Assembly (NCBI GenBank): GCA_965153455.1
Contig: OZ234496.1
Location: forward strand, 4,473,207 to 4,537,206
DNA: 64,000 nt
Source of the DNA: Sphagnum compactum
Taxonomy: Eukaryota > Bryophyta > Sphagnopsida > Sphagnales
Reading direction: 5' to 3'
Position 1 is the stretch's first letter; each line of letters opens with the position of its first letter. Below the pieces are notes generated by a model. The model saw nothing but the letters and a program-made list of their open reading frames with translations. It did not search any database and was not told the DNA's origin. Below are positions 23,951-35,201 of the stretch, piece after piece. The translations under genes were made by a program, and so were the position numbers.

Positions 23951-24456
23951 AAATTATGACACCAGTAATCACCCAATGTGTCTTGAACTAGTTTCATAGA
24001 TATTGGTTAACATTATCTAATGTCATTTCTACTACTATCTCCATGATTGTTTGCATGTGTATTGACAATTATATTATGGCTAATCATGAAACCTAGGTAT
24101 ATGGGCCAATAGATTTTTGGTTTTGTTTGTTTAAAGTTTCTAGTTAAGTGTTTTACCTTGTAAAAACATTACGAATTTAATTGCTTGATTATGTTTGTGG
24201 AATTATAGGTTGGAGACTTTAACAATTCTTCTGACATTCACAATTCCATGGAATGTTAGGTGTAATGATGTAGTTATGAGGCTACAATCTTGTTAGTTAG
24301 TAATAGATTTATAGTATATATAGAATTTTCTATTAAAAGACATGGAGTTTTTGTTATGTGATAGTTTCACACTCACATTTGTACTCTCTAGATGAATCAA
24401 ACTTGGTTTTTTTTGCTTGAAAACACTATCCCTTATGACCAATTTTGTCAATATGA

Positions 24457-24640
24457 ACATGCTTGGGTTTATGACTGGTAGGCATCACCCTTTTTTATAT
24501 CTATTATGCATGCATGTCTAAAAAAAATTTGTCTTGTGTTTATGCCCAATGAGCTTATGTCCAATTTGTCAATGCACATGCCCGGGTTTAGGACCAGCAA
24601 GCATCACCCTTTTTCCATATCTATTATGCATGCTCATCCA
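24457..24640. repeat. ~121-bp direct repeat in the hAT right subterminal region
   Basis: GGCATCACCCTTTTTTATATCTATTATGCATGC at about 24481 recurs in changed form at about 24600, each preceded by a GGGTTTA word and followed by a TTTATGCCC word. Confidence 0.8.
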
Positions 24641-24800
24641 AAACAAAAACATGTCCTATGTTTATGCCCGGTGTGCTTCAGTTTGCCAAAAATATTCTTA
24701 TGCCCAGGCCTGCCAGGCTTCCTCTACGATTTTTTAACATTAATACCCTGCCCGTCGGGTATAGTTGAGAATAGATACCCGCCCAACATTGGGTGACAAC

Positions 24801-25029
24801 ACCCTCCCCAAAAAAAAAAAAAATCGAAATTTGGCGAATTTTTTAATTTAAAAAGGGAGTTTGTCACAGAAAAAAAACATTCCTTCTTTTTAGTGTGGCC
24901 TTTTTCGGCCAAAAAAAGGCCTTTTTGGGCTTCAACGCACCCTCCCCAGTGAGTAGGTACTTCATGTCCGAATTCTCAGGAATCTGACAAAAACCCTTTT
25001 TTGAAAAAAGTAGATTCCTTTTGACATTT
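24801..25029. other. Spacer with mono-A runs
   Basis: No gene is seen. GGCCTTTTTCGGCC and AAAAAAAGGCC at about 24898-24921 form a small inverted pair. Confidence 0.45.
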
Positions 25030-25031
25030 GA

Positions 25032-25085
25032 CCGTCTCTTTCCATTAGGTTGCTTTGAGCGTCTCTTTCCATTAGGTTGCTATGA
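25032..25085. repeat. 27-bp direct repeat, two copies
   Basis: GTCTCTTTCCATTAGGTTGCT occurs twice in a row, separated by six bases. Confidence 0.9.
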
Positions 25086-25444
25086 TGTGTCGTGATCTCA
25101 GCAGCTTAACGACAAGTCAATGACATCGACCTTGTTTCTTTCTTGTTGGATGGATAGGAGCTTTCCACTAAAGAGCTGCAACTGCGTGGAAAATATGTAT
25201 GTAATTCATCACAATGTTATAAAACTCTCAGAACACATTCCCATACACATTCCCATCAAACACACACATGTTACTACTTTGTGATGGGTTTGACTTCGAA
25301 CTTTTACACTGTAATGCATTTTGTCAATGCATGACTTGTGAAGATGTGAGGTGATTAAATTTTAGTAAATTTTTTTTGACTAGATTATAATTGATGGTTC
25401 ACGAACGCATGTGTAATCCAACATTCGATTTTTTATTCAACTTT
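25086..25444. other. Intergenic sequence
   Basis: No gene is recognised. Confidence 0.5.
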
Positions 25445-25449
25445 TCAAA

Positions 25450-25530
25450 AACATAGGACACGAGCCAAAATTGAACCTTCCACCCTTCTTGGCCATACAC
25501 CAGGCCTTAACCATTCAATCACAAAATCAT
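25450..25530 (-). repeat. Possible tRNA-derived SINE head
   Basis: On the minus strand TGGTTAAGGCC (25513-25503) resembles a pol III A box and GGTTCAATTTT (25477-25467) a B box, at tRNA-like spacing. No full tRNA cloverleaf is seen, so a SINE or tRNA relic is more likely than a tRNA gene. Confidence 0.4.
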
Positions 25531-26050
25531 GTGATGACTACTAATATTGACATCCAAAATACATATAAACATTAACTTAATTTTAAATATGTATTTCAGA
25601 AATTCAAATGTCATGCCTTTAATAATGAATAATTTTCAAACTTTGAATTTCATAAATATATTCAATTTCTGAACATTTCTATTTTCATGTGTCAATACAT
25701 TACATATTAATTAATAATATTTTGAAATTGGCTAGAAATTCTAATAATATTTGAATTAATTTTAAAAATGTAATCTCATAATTAGGTCTAATTCAGTATT
25801 TTTAAAGTTCAAATGTCAATACATATACAATAATTTAGAATATTTGTTTCAAAAAATCCATGTAATGGTTTCTTATCAAAGAGATTTAATCTGATAATTT
25901 TTAATGAAATTAATTCCAGTTTGAGATATATAAATATGAATTATTCTACCATTTCCTTTTCTTTTAATATTGATAATAATATAGTTTCATAATGGAGCTG
26001 ATTGAAAATGTTTGTAATGTTGTTGTTTTATTTTTTCTACTTAATCTTTA
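25531..26050. other. Very AT-rich intergenic sequence
   Basis: Nothing recognised. Confidence 0.5.
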
Positions 26051-26515
26051 AAATTTTCATTTATTACTAAATTTCCAATGAAAAAATTTAGTCAACTCAA
26101 TATTTCTTGCACCTTAAGTCTAAAAATTTATAAAACCATTTCCATTGAATCATACTCATTGAAGTCTTTCCAAAAACGCCAAGAGTGTGCCCCCAACTTC
26201 CTTAGCTTAAGTCTCAAATCCAACTTTCATTCTCACAAGAATTTGAAATTTCATTTGTTATTAAATTTCTAGTGACAAACATAATTTACTCAAAATTCAA
26301 TATCTTTTACATATTAGGTCTAAAAATTATAAAACCACTTCCATTAAATCCTACTCATTGAGAGATGTCAAAAAACACCAAGGGCACATCAAAATTATTT
26401 TTCCTAAATCTAATCTCCAATTTTCATTAAAAGTTGAATTCTCATTTGTTACAAAATTTCCAAAGATAAAAATTATTCAAGATTTAATATCTCCTACTAA
26501 TCATTGAAAGCTTTA
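26051..26515. repeat. ~192-bp tandem repeat, 2.4 copies
   Basis: Units begin at about 26051, 26245 and 26435 with ATTTCATTTGTTA-TAAATTTC and share GTCTAAAAATT-ATAAAACCA and TACTCATTGA. The open frame at 26078-26272 is inside it and is not a gene. Confidence 0.8.
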
Positions 26516-27283
26516 AGAATTATTTTAATCATAATGAACATACCTTGTTTTGATGTCACTCCAACTAAACACATTTAATCATTTCAAACTAAGACCTTTG
26601 ATTTTATAGTTGGATGAAAACATGGTAAAGTGTACAATTAAAAAGACTTGCTAGTCTGCTTGTTACATGAACAAAAAATAGGACCAAAACCTATCATAAA
26701 ATTGTTATACATTCAATCATTTTAGTTGAATGATAAATAACAAGATACTTTTTCATTATTATGCATTAAGTTTTTAATTTTGCATTGTAGAAGTAGTTTT
26801 CAAGTAGCTTTTTAAATCTACTTTTTGCAATGTAACATTTGATTCAAGTATGTGTCAAGTATATTTTACCAAAAAAAAAGTAGATTTGTTTTTTGGTAAG
26901 GCCTTTGAATATAAAATGATCTTTATGTTAGAACTTCATACATGTATATTTCATTAAGTTTTCTAATGAAAAAGTAAATTTGAACACCATGTTGACTAGT
27001 CAATTTCAAATCTACTTATTCCCTATTTTTATTATTTCAAACTTTTTGAAATTTTGTAATTGATTTACAATAAACCATATTGAGGGCTCAATAGTTTCAA
27101 AATAAAATTTAAGTAAAATTTGAATTTACTTTCTTGTGTTTTTGTGAAAAATTACCTCCTTTTTAACTTGATATTTTTCTGGCAACTTTTTATGTAACTT
27201 TACCATGCTTTCACCCAGTTAGTTTATTCAAAATTACACTAGCATAAAAATTATGTTTTGTAAGAGTGTAACCTAAATAGGTG
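26516..27283. other. AT-rich intergenic sequence
   Basis: No gene. CATGCTTTCACCC at about 27204-27216 is the same word as at other repeat edges, and a GGTA array follows it. Confidence 0.5.
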
Positions 27284-27350
27284 AATAGGTGGCCTAGGTA
27301 GGTAGGTAGGTAGGTAGGTAGGTAAGTACGTAGGTACATTAAGTAGGTGG
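27284..27350. repeat. (GGTA)n microsatellite
   Basis: Seven nearly perfect GTAG units with flanking imperfect ones; the reverse-complement type of the CCTA array at 8.8 kb. Confidence 0.9.
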
Positions 27351-28570
27351 GTAAGTAGCCCAAATAGGTTCATAATCGAAATAAATAGACCTTTTCGTTA
27401 AGCACAAAGTTTTTAAATGCAATTTAAAAGTAAACCATGGTCGAAATTTTGGAAAGTTCATTCCTATTTTTGAACTTTGGGTCCTATTTGGGAATTTTAA
27501 GGATAGTTAAAAAGTGGAGGTGAAACCATTAAGTGAAAATGAAAGGGGCCTTAAAACTAAAGGTTAACTTGTAAACATTTTTAATTCTTGCAAGGTGTAA
27601 CTTTGGCTTCCTATGTTTAGATCCTTATTAAGTTGTTGATGGGGTTTTCTATATTCCCTAGTCCTATCAAGGTTTCTTGAATTTTTTCTTTTTGTAATAA
27701 TAGGTTCAAAAAAACAATAATAGGTACATTCAAAGTAAAAATCTAAATCCTATGTACAATTATAAACCAAATGTATTCAAATTACAAAACTTTCAAGAAT
27801 ATATAACTGAAAACAAGAATGCTCCATTCTCCATTTCAAGGTTGAAAAAAAGCAAAAAATAAAAAATTCAATGTTCATCTATTTGTCTTCTCCTATTTAT
27901 ATACAAGCTATTCCAGAATTTAAACAATCTACATATACCATTTAAATAGTTATTAGCCAATATGCACACTAACAATTCCAAAAATTAAAAATTAATTGCT
28001 TGTTAAAACTATTTGTTTTGTAGACTACTCATTCTACCAACTGCTGGTTCTACCAACTATCGGTTCTATAGACTATTAGTTGAGTAACTATTAGTTGACT
28101 TGTCACCTAACCTGTTGTTTTGTCACTTATCAAGTTTTGTAATCCGTTAGGTTTTGTCGCTTGTTAGGGTAAATCACTTGTTACAAAAAATCTAGGTAAA
28201 ATAAGTCTACTAATAATTATTTAACTATTTATCTACTTAATTACTACCTACCTACCTAGCCTAGTTTTTAAAGTACTACCTACCATTTAGTACTTAATTT
28301 TTGCCTAACAATTACTTATTAATCTAATTGACTACCTATTAATAATTCACGTAATCTAACTATTAACTAACATGGTCCACATTGTACTAAAGCTTAGACC
28401 ACCTATGTCGTGTGGCAATGAGAATAGCTAATTTTATTATTATTATTTTGATTATTATTTCATTTTATTATAGCTTTTATTAACTATAATAGTCCATAAT
28501 AATTAATAATAATAAATTAAAAATGTATAAGTTTAGTAGGCATAATTACCCTTTAATAGTAATTATTGTC
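27351..28570. other. AT-rich intergenic sequence with CTAC-type words
   Basis: No gene is recognised. Short CCTACCTA and TACTAC arrays occur at 28230-28340. Confidence 0.5.
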
Positions 28571-28574
28571 ATAA

Positions 28575-29010
28575 TATCAATTTCCAGAATCAAATAATAA
28601 TTTTCAGAATTCAAATATGAATTCTCATAAATAACATTTTTTAGGAATTCAAATATCAATTCTCAGATTAAAATATAAAATTTCCTATTCAATTTTTTAA
28701 AAATTCAGATAATAATTTTCAGATTCAAATAGCAATTTTTGAATTCAAATAAAAATTTTCAGAATTCAAATATCAATTTTCAAATTCAAATAACAATTTT
28801 TGAAGTCAGACAACTATTTCCAGAATTCAAATATCAATTTTCAGATTCAAATAACAATTTTTGAAGTCACATAAAAATTTTCAGAATTTAAATATCAAGT
28901 TTTAGATTCACATAAAAAAATTCAGAACTCAAATAACAATTTTCATATTCAAGTAATAATTTTTGGAATTAAAATATCAATTTGCAGATCTATTCAAATA
29001 GCAATTTAAA
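28575..29010. repeat. Degenerate ~27-bp minisatellite (AATTTTCAGAATTCAAAT)
   Basis: About 15 imperfect units alternating CAATTTTCAGATTCAAATAA and TTTTTGAATTCAAATA-type words. It is almost free of G outside CAG and is non-coding. Confidence 0.85.
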
Positions 29011-30555
29011 AAATAACTATGGTGAAATTAACTTGGTGACTATTTGTAACTAATCGAACATATCAACTTATTTATGGATGGAAATAGATTTAAAAACCAT
29101 GCAACCCACAGAATGAAAACATCAATAGTCACAATGTAGTCACATCAAAGTCACAGCAATGACCAAAAGTTTTGAAATTTGATCCTACAATTGCAAATAC
29201 TATCAAAGCTCCTCATAAACAACTAATAGACACATGTAATTGCAAATAGATTGGTTATATTTTGATTGATTTCTACTAGTGTATACATGTTGCATGGCGT
29301 AGCTGAATGCATGGTTCAATGACTCTTTTTTTATAGATAGGCATTCCATACAAATCCTCAATAAGTTTTTGAAAAGTGATCAAATGGACATAGTTATTAA
29401 CTTCTAAATTTTCATTATTGTGATCTTTGATTACCAAATGCTTACCTTTTGACAAAACCTCTTAAACCTTCTACTAGAAATCATGTCATATGCAACCAAG
29501 CATTCTGCAACTTGTGTGTAATTAGCCATCATTTACAACTATATCAATCATGCCTGCAACTAAAAAATTGTCACAGTATCATTTTTAAGTTAATATATTA
29601 TCTATACTACCTATAGATAGTTCTATGCTAATATATATACCTAGTAACTTATTTAGACTAGTACACCTAGTGCTAGTACAATACATTAGTTAACTTACAC
29701 TACCCTACTAACTAGACTAGGGAATTATTAATTACTAACTATAATGATAATAGTAATAATAATGTATTTAAAAACCTATCTTACAATTAACTATAGTGAC
29801 AATAATTATAATTATATCAATTATTAGTAGAGATATGAATTTTAATATTATAATTTATAATGTTAATATAATATTTAGCTGTTAAGTAGTAGTTGCACAT
29901 TAGGATGTAAATAATTTTTTTATCCCATATTATTTATTTTACCTTCCAAATTTGTAAAATATATAACTAGGTGCACTAGAAGTATTAAAAAACAAATGAC
30001 ATTTGGGATGAACCAATAAAAGAGGTTTGGTCCTAAATGTTAAACCCAAAATAAAATAGGATCATCCCAAATTTCCTACTTACTTAACTAGTTAAACCTA
30101 TCTAGATTTAATTACCTATCTATGTACTTAAGCCTAGTTACTTACCTACCTTTACTTAGGCCTACCTACATACCTATTTACCTATTTAAATTTTAACATT
30201 CTATCAACCCTAAGTTGGATGATTTAAATTAAATTAATTAAAATAAGTATTAAATTTACCATGCATCACAAAATAATTAGTTGAAACCATAGACACATGT
30301 CACAATACAAAAAAGGTTTATTTTTATTGCACGTAGTTGCATTTTATATATGTAACTAACCCTCCATGGTCTTTAGTAGAAGGTTTTGATGATTATTGTT
30401 GGTTGTGAGGACCATTGAATGTTCTTCCTTATGAACAACAACTATCTTATGTGGCAAAAACTATATGATGCATTTTTAAAAAATCCTAATTCATTTCCAT
30501 CATTCCTTATGAAATGTGTCACTAAATGAGGGGTAATGTCACAAAAAGTAAAAAA
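29011..30555. other. AT-rich intergenic sequence
   Basis: No gene is recognised. CCTA/CTTA-type degenerate arrays appear at 30080-30190. Confidence 0.5.
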
Positions 30556-30559
30556 GGGA

Positions 30560-30745
30560 AGATTTTTAAAGTTTCTAAAAAGATCTTTGAAATATATATT
30601 TAAAAGTTTTTAAGAGGTTTCAAAAATATTCTTGAAGAATATGCTTGGAAGTTTTAGAAGTTTTCACAATATATCCTTAAAAAATATGTTTAAAATTTTG
30701 TAAAAGTTTCTAAAAAGATCTTTGAGCAATATGCTTAGAAGTTTT
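30560..30745. repeat. Degenerate ~50-60 bp tandem repeat
   Basis: Three to four units containing AGTTTCTAAAAAGATCTTTGA, AATATGCTT-GAAGTTTT and related words. Confidence 0.65.
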
Positions 30746-31140
30746 TTAAACACATAAATTAATGGAAGTTTTTTATAAGAATAAGATAATTAATGAAATT
30801 TTTTAGAAGATGTATTACACCAATATGTGTCCAAATTTGCTTTTTGTTTTATTAGATTTTGAATGAACTTGGACAATGATGGTGAAAGTGGTTAATCTTT
30901 TAATCAACAAGGACTAATTGTTATGGACAAATGAATTCACCAATAGTTAATTCAATAAGCTAACCTCCTAATTCATAGATTGGCTAAGCATTTAGGAACC
31001 CAAAACTAAGTTAGCTTAGGAACTTAAGGGAGGTACCTAGGAACCCAAAATTAGGCTAGACTTGAACCTAGGTTATACACCTAACCTATGCTACCTAGGC
31101 CACCTAGCTTAAATTAGGAACCTAGGTCATTTAAACCCAC
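30746..31140. other. AT-rich intergenic sequence with CCTAGG-type words
   Basis: No gene. ACCTAGGAACC and CTTAGGAAC words recur at 31010-31120. Confidence 0.5.
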
Positions 31141-31149
31141 TAACTTAAG

Positions 31150-31220
31150 GTGCAAATGTGAACTCCTCATCTCCCTTCACCTCCATGCTTAAAAAATAAA
31201 CCTTTAACCATTGAACCATT
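31150..31220 (-). repeat. Possible tRNA-derived SINE head
   Basis: On the minus strand CAATGGTTAAAGG, then about 35 bases later GAGTTCACATT, have the order and spacing of pol III A and B boxes and resemble the unit at 25.5 kb. The B box is weak. Confidence 0.3.
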
Positions 31221-31309
31221 AGTTAAATAATTGATATGATTTATCATCGCATATTATTATTCATTTTTTTTTCTTAACCTAACTAAATATCTACTTTAGA
31301 TTATTTTGA

Positions 31310-31560
31310 AACTAATGTAAGCTACCATAGGTTTAGTTTCTAGGTTAGTTTTAAGTTATTTTTAAGCTAATGTAGCCTACTTTAAACCATCCAAGTATAT
31401 GTGTGAATTACCACAGATTAGGTTCCTAAGTTAGTCTTAGGTTATTTTAAGCTACTGTAACATATTTTAAACTATCGAAGTATATGTGTGGCCTACCATA
31501 AATTAAGTTTTTATGTTAGTCTTAAGTTATGATTAGATTAATGTAGGTTCCTTTAAATTA
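31310..31560. repeat. ~112-bp tandem repeat, ~2.2 copies
   Basis: Units share TTTAAAC-ATC-AAGTATATGTGTG, a TACCA-A--TTAGGTT segment and TTAGTCTTA-GTTAT. Confidence 0.8.
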
Positions 31561-32480
31561 TTTTTAGGCTACCATAAGCTAAGATTTTAGATTATTCCTA
31601 GGTTATTTTTAAGCTATTGTACATAACCTATTCTAGGTTATTCTATCCTTGGTTATTCTTGGCAATTTTCAACTATTTTAAGTTTTACATTCCCTAGGTT
31701 ATTTTAAGTTTTTAAGTTATTTTAAATTATTTATTATTATTATAAATTATTTTACCTTAAATTATTTTATATTTTATATTTATTTTTAGTTATTTTAAAT
31801 TATTCTATCCTAAGTCATTTTTGGTTATTTTTACCCTAAGATATTTTTTATTATTCCACCTTTGGTTACTCTAGATTATTGTACCCTATGTTATTCTTTA
31901 TTATTATAGGTTATTTCACTTTAATTTTTTAAAACTCTTGTATATTATTTTAGCCTAGGTTATTTTTGACTATTCTAGGTTATTCCACTTAGGTTATTTT
32001 AAATTATTCTACACCAGATTTGTTTTATTAGTCTAAGTTGTTTCACCTTACATTATTTCAATATATTTTAATTTAGGTTATTTTATGTTAATTTATTTTT
32101 CAATTATTCTACATTAAGGTATGTTTGATTATTTTAAATTATTCCACTCTAAAGGCTATTCTAAGCTATTATACTTAGATTTGTTATTATTATTATAAAT
32201 TATTTTTCATAAAATATTATAAGTTATTTTACCTTAGGTTATGTAAACTTAAACTAGGGTATAACCTAAGGTAAAATAACCTAAAATAGTTTATGGTACA
32301 ATAACTTAAAGTGGAATAACTTATAATAGTAAAAAATATATAGGGTTCAATAGTTTAAAATAACTAAAAATAGTTTAAGGTGGAATAATCAAAAATAAAA
32401 TAATTTAAAATAAATTAGAGAAAAATAAATTAGAATAACAAAGAATAACTTAAAGTATAGATTATGGTACAATAGCTTAT
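31561..32480. repeat. TTATTTTA-type array with an inverted half
   Basis: From 31561 to 32240 the plus strand is a degenerate array of words such as TAGGTTATTTTAAGTTATTC. From 32261 to 32480 the array runs in the opposite orientation. At the turn, GTTATTTTACCTTAGGTTAT (32223-32242) pairs perfectly with 32261-32280 across an 18-base loop. Confidence 0.85.
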
Positions 32481-35200
32481 GGTATTTAAAACAATACAAT
32501 CAATAGAAATCCATTTATTATAGTGAATTATCTCAATTAATAATGAATTATGTCAATTAATTCTGAAACATGATGATTACATAATGATCTTATAATGACA
32601 TAACTTTAAGCAAAATGAAATGACTAAGGTGAGATGAACTTATTTCACTTTTAAAGTCCCATAATCATTTAGGTTAATGAATTGAACTTCACTTTTGGAT
32701 TCGTGATGTGATTAAAATAATGATTGATTTTTTAAAAAAAAAGGTGTCATTGAAAAAAAATTCTAAAAATTTAATATGATTTATTAGAAGATTTCATTGG
32801 ATAGTACAAAAAAAGGTTCAAAAGTCAACGCCCTTCAATTTTGCAAACACTAGTTGTGACATTTGTACTCTTAGTCCATTTCATGCCTACCTTGCATCAT
32901 GTCTGATTCAAACAATAAAGTCATCTAGTTCATGGTTATTGTCAAGTTTATTGTTTGTTAAGTTTTTTAGTTTTCTCCAAAATGTATATTTGTTTTGTCC
33001 TTGATATGATGTATATTACAACCCTAGCCTTAAACTCACAACCATTGTTGGGGCACCAAAAAAAAATGTATATTGAAAGAGTGTCTTGGATTTACATACA
33101 CTCCCACAAATGTAAGAAAATGCAAAGGAAATGATTCCCAAAATCATTTGGGGATTTAAAAATCTTAGAAAAGGTCTTGAAATTTTTGGACAAAAGTTCA
33201 AATACTAAACATGGTTGAAATTGGGCTCGAAATAAATCATTGGAAAGGTCTTGAAGTGACAATATAAAAAAATGAACTTGCAATTTCCATTTGGAACTAT
33301 AACTAAAAAATATGACGAAAAAAAGGTTAAATCAAATTGACAATTTGATTGTCCACTAATTAAAACCTAAGTAATAGTGGGTCAAATGACCTCCAATCAA
33401 AACATGTTACATGGTGATGGAAAGATTTCATTGAAGGTTAGAACTTTGCGATTTGAAGCTTCACAATTGGAGTTCATATGAGGGAGTTATACTTCACAAA
33501 GTTGCAAAAGTCATAACTTGAAAATTATTTGTAATTATTTGAAAATTATTTGAATTAAATAATTACACCTAATTTTTGTAATTAAAATTTTTTTTACAAT
33601 TGAAAAATGTCATTTATAATTAATTTTCAATTACAAATGACAATTTTTAGTTGCAAAGCAGAAAATGCTTTTTCTTCTAGTGCTTTATTTCTTTATTTTT
33701 TGCACATTATTTGAAAAAATTGGAAGTAACCTTCCCTAGTTATTATCATACCCATTTAGTACGAGTTGTAAAACTATACTCTCCAGACCAGCCTAAACCC
33801 TAAAATCTCTTGATTTCACTTCACATGATATGAAGCTTGCACAACGACGATCTTATTTTTGGGTGGTGCAAAGATCTGATCAAGAGATCATCGTTGCCAC
33901 CAGTTCAGGTTATTTCAGAAACCTCAAAGAACCGACAGTTTTCATGAAAGAACTGATAAAGAACCAGTGGTTATAAAGGCAATTAGTTGATATTCATTTG
34001 TTTGTTATAAGCCTTTATAAACATATATCAAACATGAGCATCTGTGCATCTGTTCCTCTTTCTGATAACCGTCCAACACTGTTTGAACATAGTTGCAATC
34101 ACTTGAAATACTTTCATTTTCCTCTTTGCAACACAAACATAAAATTTCTCTTACATGCGTGTGCAACATGCTCCTCTGTTGTCTGCTCATGAATGATATA
34201 AAGAATAGATCACACACCCACCGAAGTTGTACATATCATCAAGTGCTCCATGTATGATGAGTCAATAGCAGCACTCAAAATATTGACTACAACATTGACT
34301 ACTGTTTGGTTACACAAAGCTGCTGCTACGTGTGAAATGTGAACTTCATACATCCAGGCATATAATACCAGTGAAGAATGAAAGAAATTTTGGAGTGAAG
34401 TGTCAAGGCTACCAGATCAGCCCCCAACACTAAAGAAACTAACAAAGTCACACGTAAAACATGCACACAAATCTGCATTAAATTACTTGACAGAAGCATT
34501 CCACTTTGAAGATACAACTTGGCCAGATCTCAGGTCCTCCTAAATATTTTGCTATATACAAATTACAACAAATATTACGTGCTTTTTGTTGGAGGCAGAG
34601 GGACATCCTGAAGGTTATTAAGTTACCCATTTATATTTTTCTTCAAAGAGTAGAAAAAGATTAATATGATTCATAATGCAGAATTGTATACCTCATGATT
34701 CAATTCAACACACTTCAACACAAGTGCATAACCAAACTAAATTTCACATGCACCCAGAATGAATTGGGCCTATGAACAGAGGGGACAACTATAACTCAGT
34801 ATTTTCCATGTGTGGAAAAAGAGCAGAAGAAAACAAATTGCTGGTTAAGGAAATTGTGACAGACAAAGAAATAGCAAGAAAATCTTTAACAATTATCAGT
34901 TCATCAGTGCATACACCACTCTAGATTGAAAGTGGGTGTTTGCTTCCCAATGATATGAAGGTTCTTTCAGAGAACTAATTCTCTAACAAGTATGCGAACT
35001 AATTATATACTATGCGGTCGTCACATTTCAAGACCTTGTACATCTGTGGTACAAGATATCAGAAGCTCAAAGTGAGACTCTGTATTGCACATCTTACAAA
35101 CACACCTTTAAATTCCTCATTATACAAAGAGCACAACAGAAACAAAAGGCAAAAAGACCCTGGCACAAGACAGTGCAGAAATAACCAGCTGAGAAAACCA
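32481..35200. other. Intergenic sequence
   Basis: About 2.7 kb without a recognised gene. Base composition becomes less AT-rich from about 33800 toward the gene pair. Short frames at 33016-33283 (-) and 33998-34517 show no motif. Confidence 0.45.
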
Positions 35201-35201
35201 A

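Larger units (their letters stand above)
21508..24792. mobile_element. hAT transposon, 3.3 kb, with decayed transposase
   Basis: The left end is CAGTGTTGGGCGGGTAT (21508-21524); the right end (24775-24792), read inverted, is CCAATGTTGGGCGGGTAT, matching 16 of 17 bases plus one extra C. GTGACAAC occurs on both sides (21500-21507 and 24793-24800) as the 8-bp target duplication. Inside are recognisable hAT transposase remnants on the plus strand. Subterminal direct repeats are present on the left (about 21833-21935, GATCCATGATAAAA-TGGCTTGCAA twice) and on the right (121-bp duplication from 24457). The element is intact in outline but its coding part is broken. Confidence 0.9.

Noticed and set aside
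25450-25530. A real tRNA gene
   Set aside because: A and B box-like words are present, but no acceptor stem or anticodon arm could be drawn.
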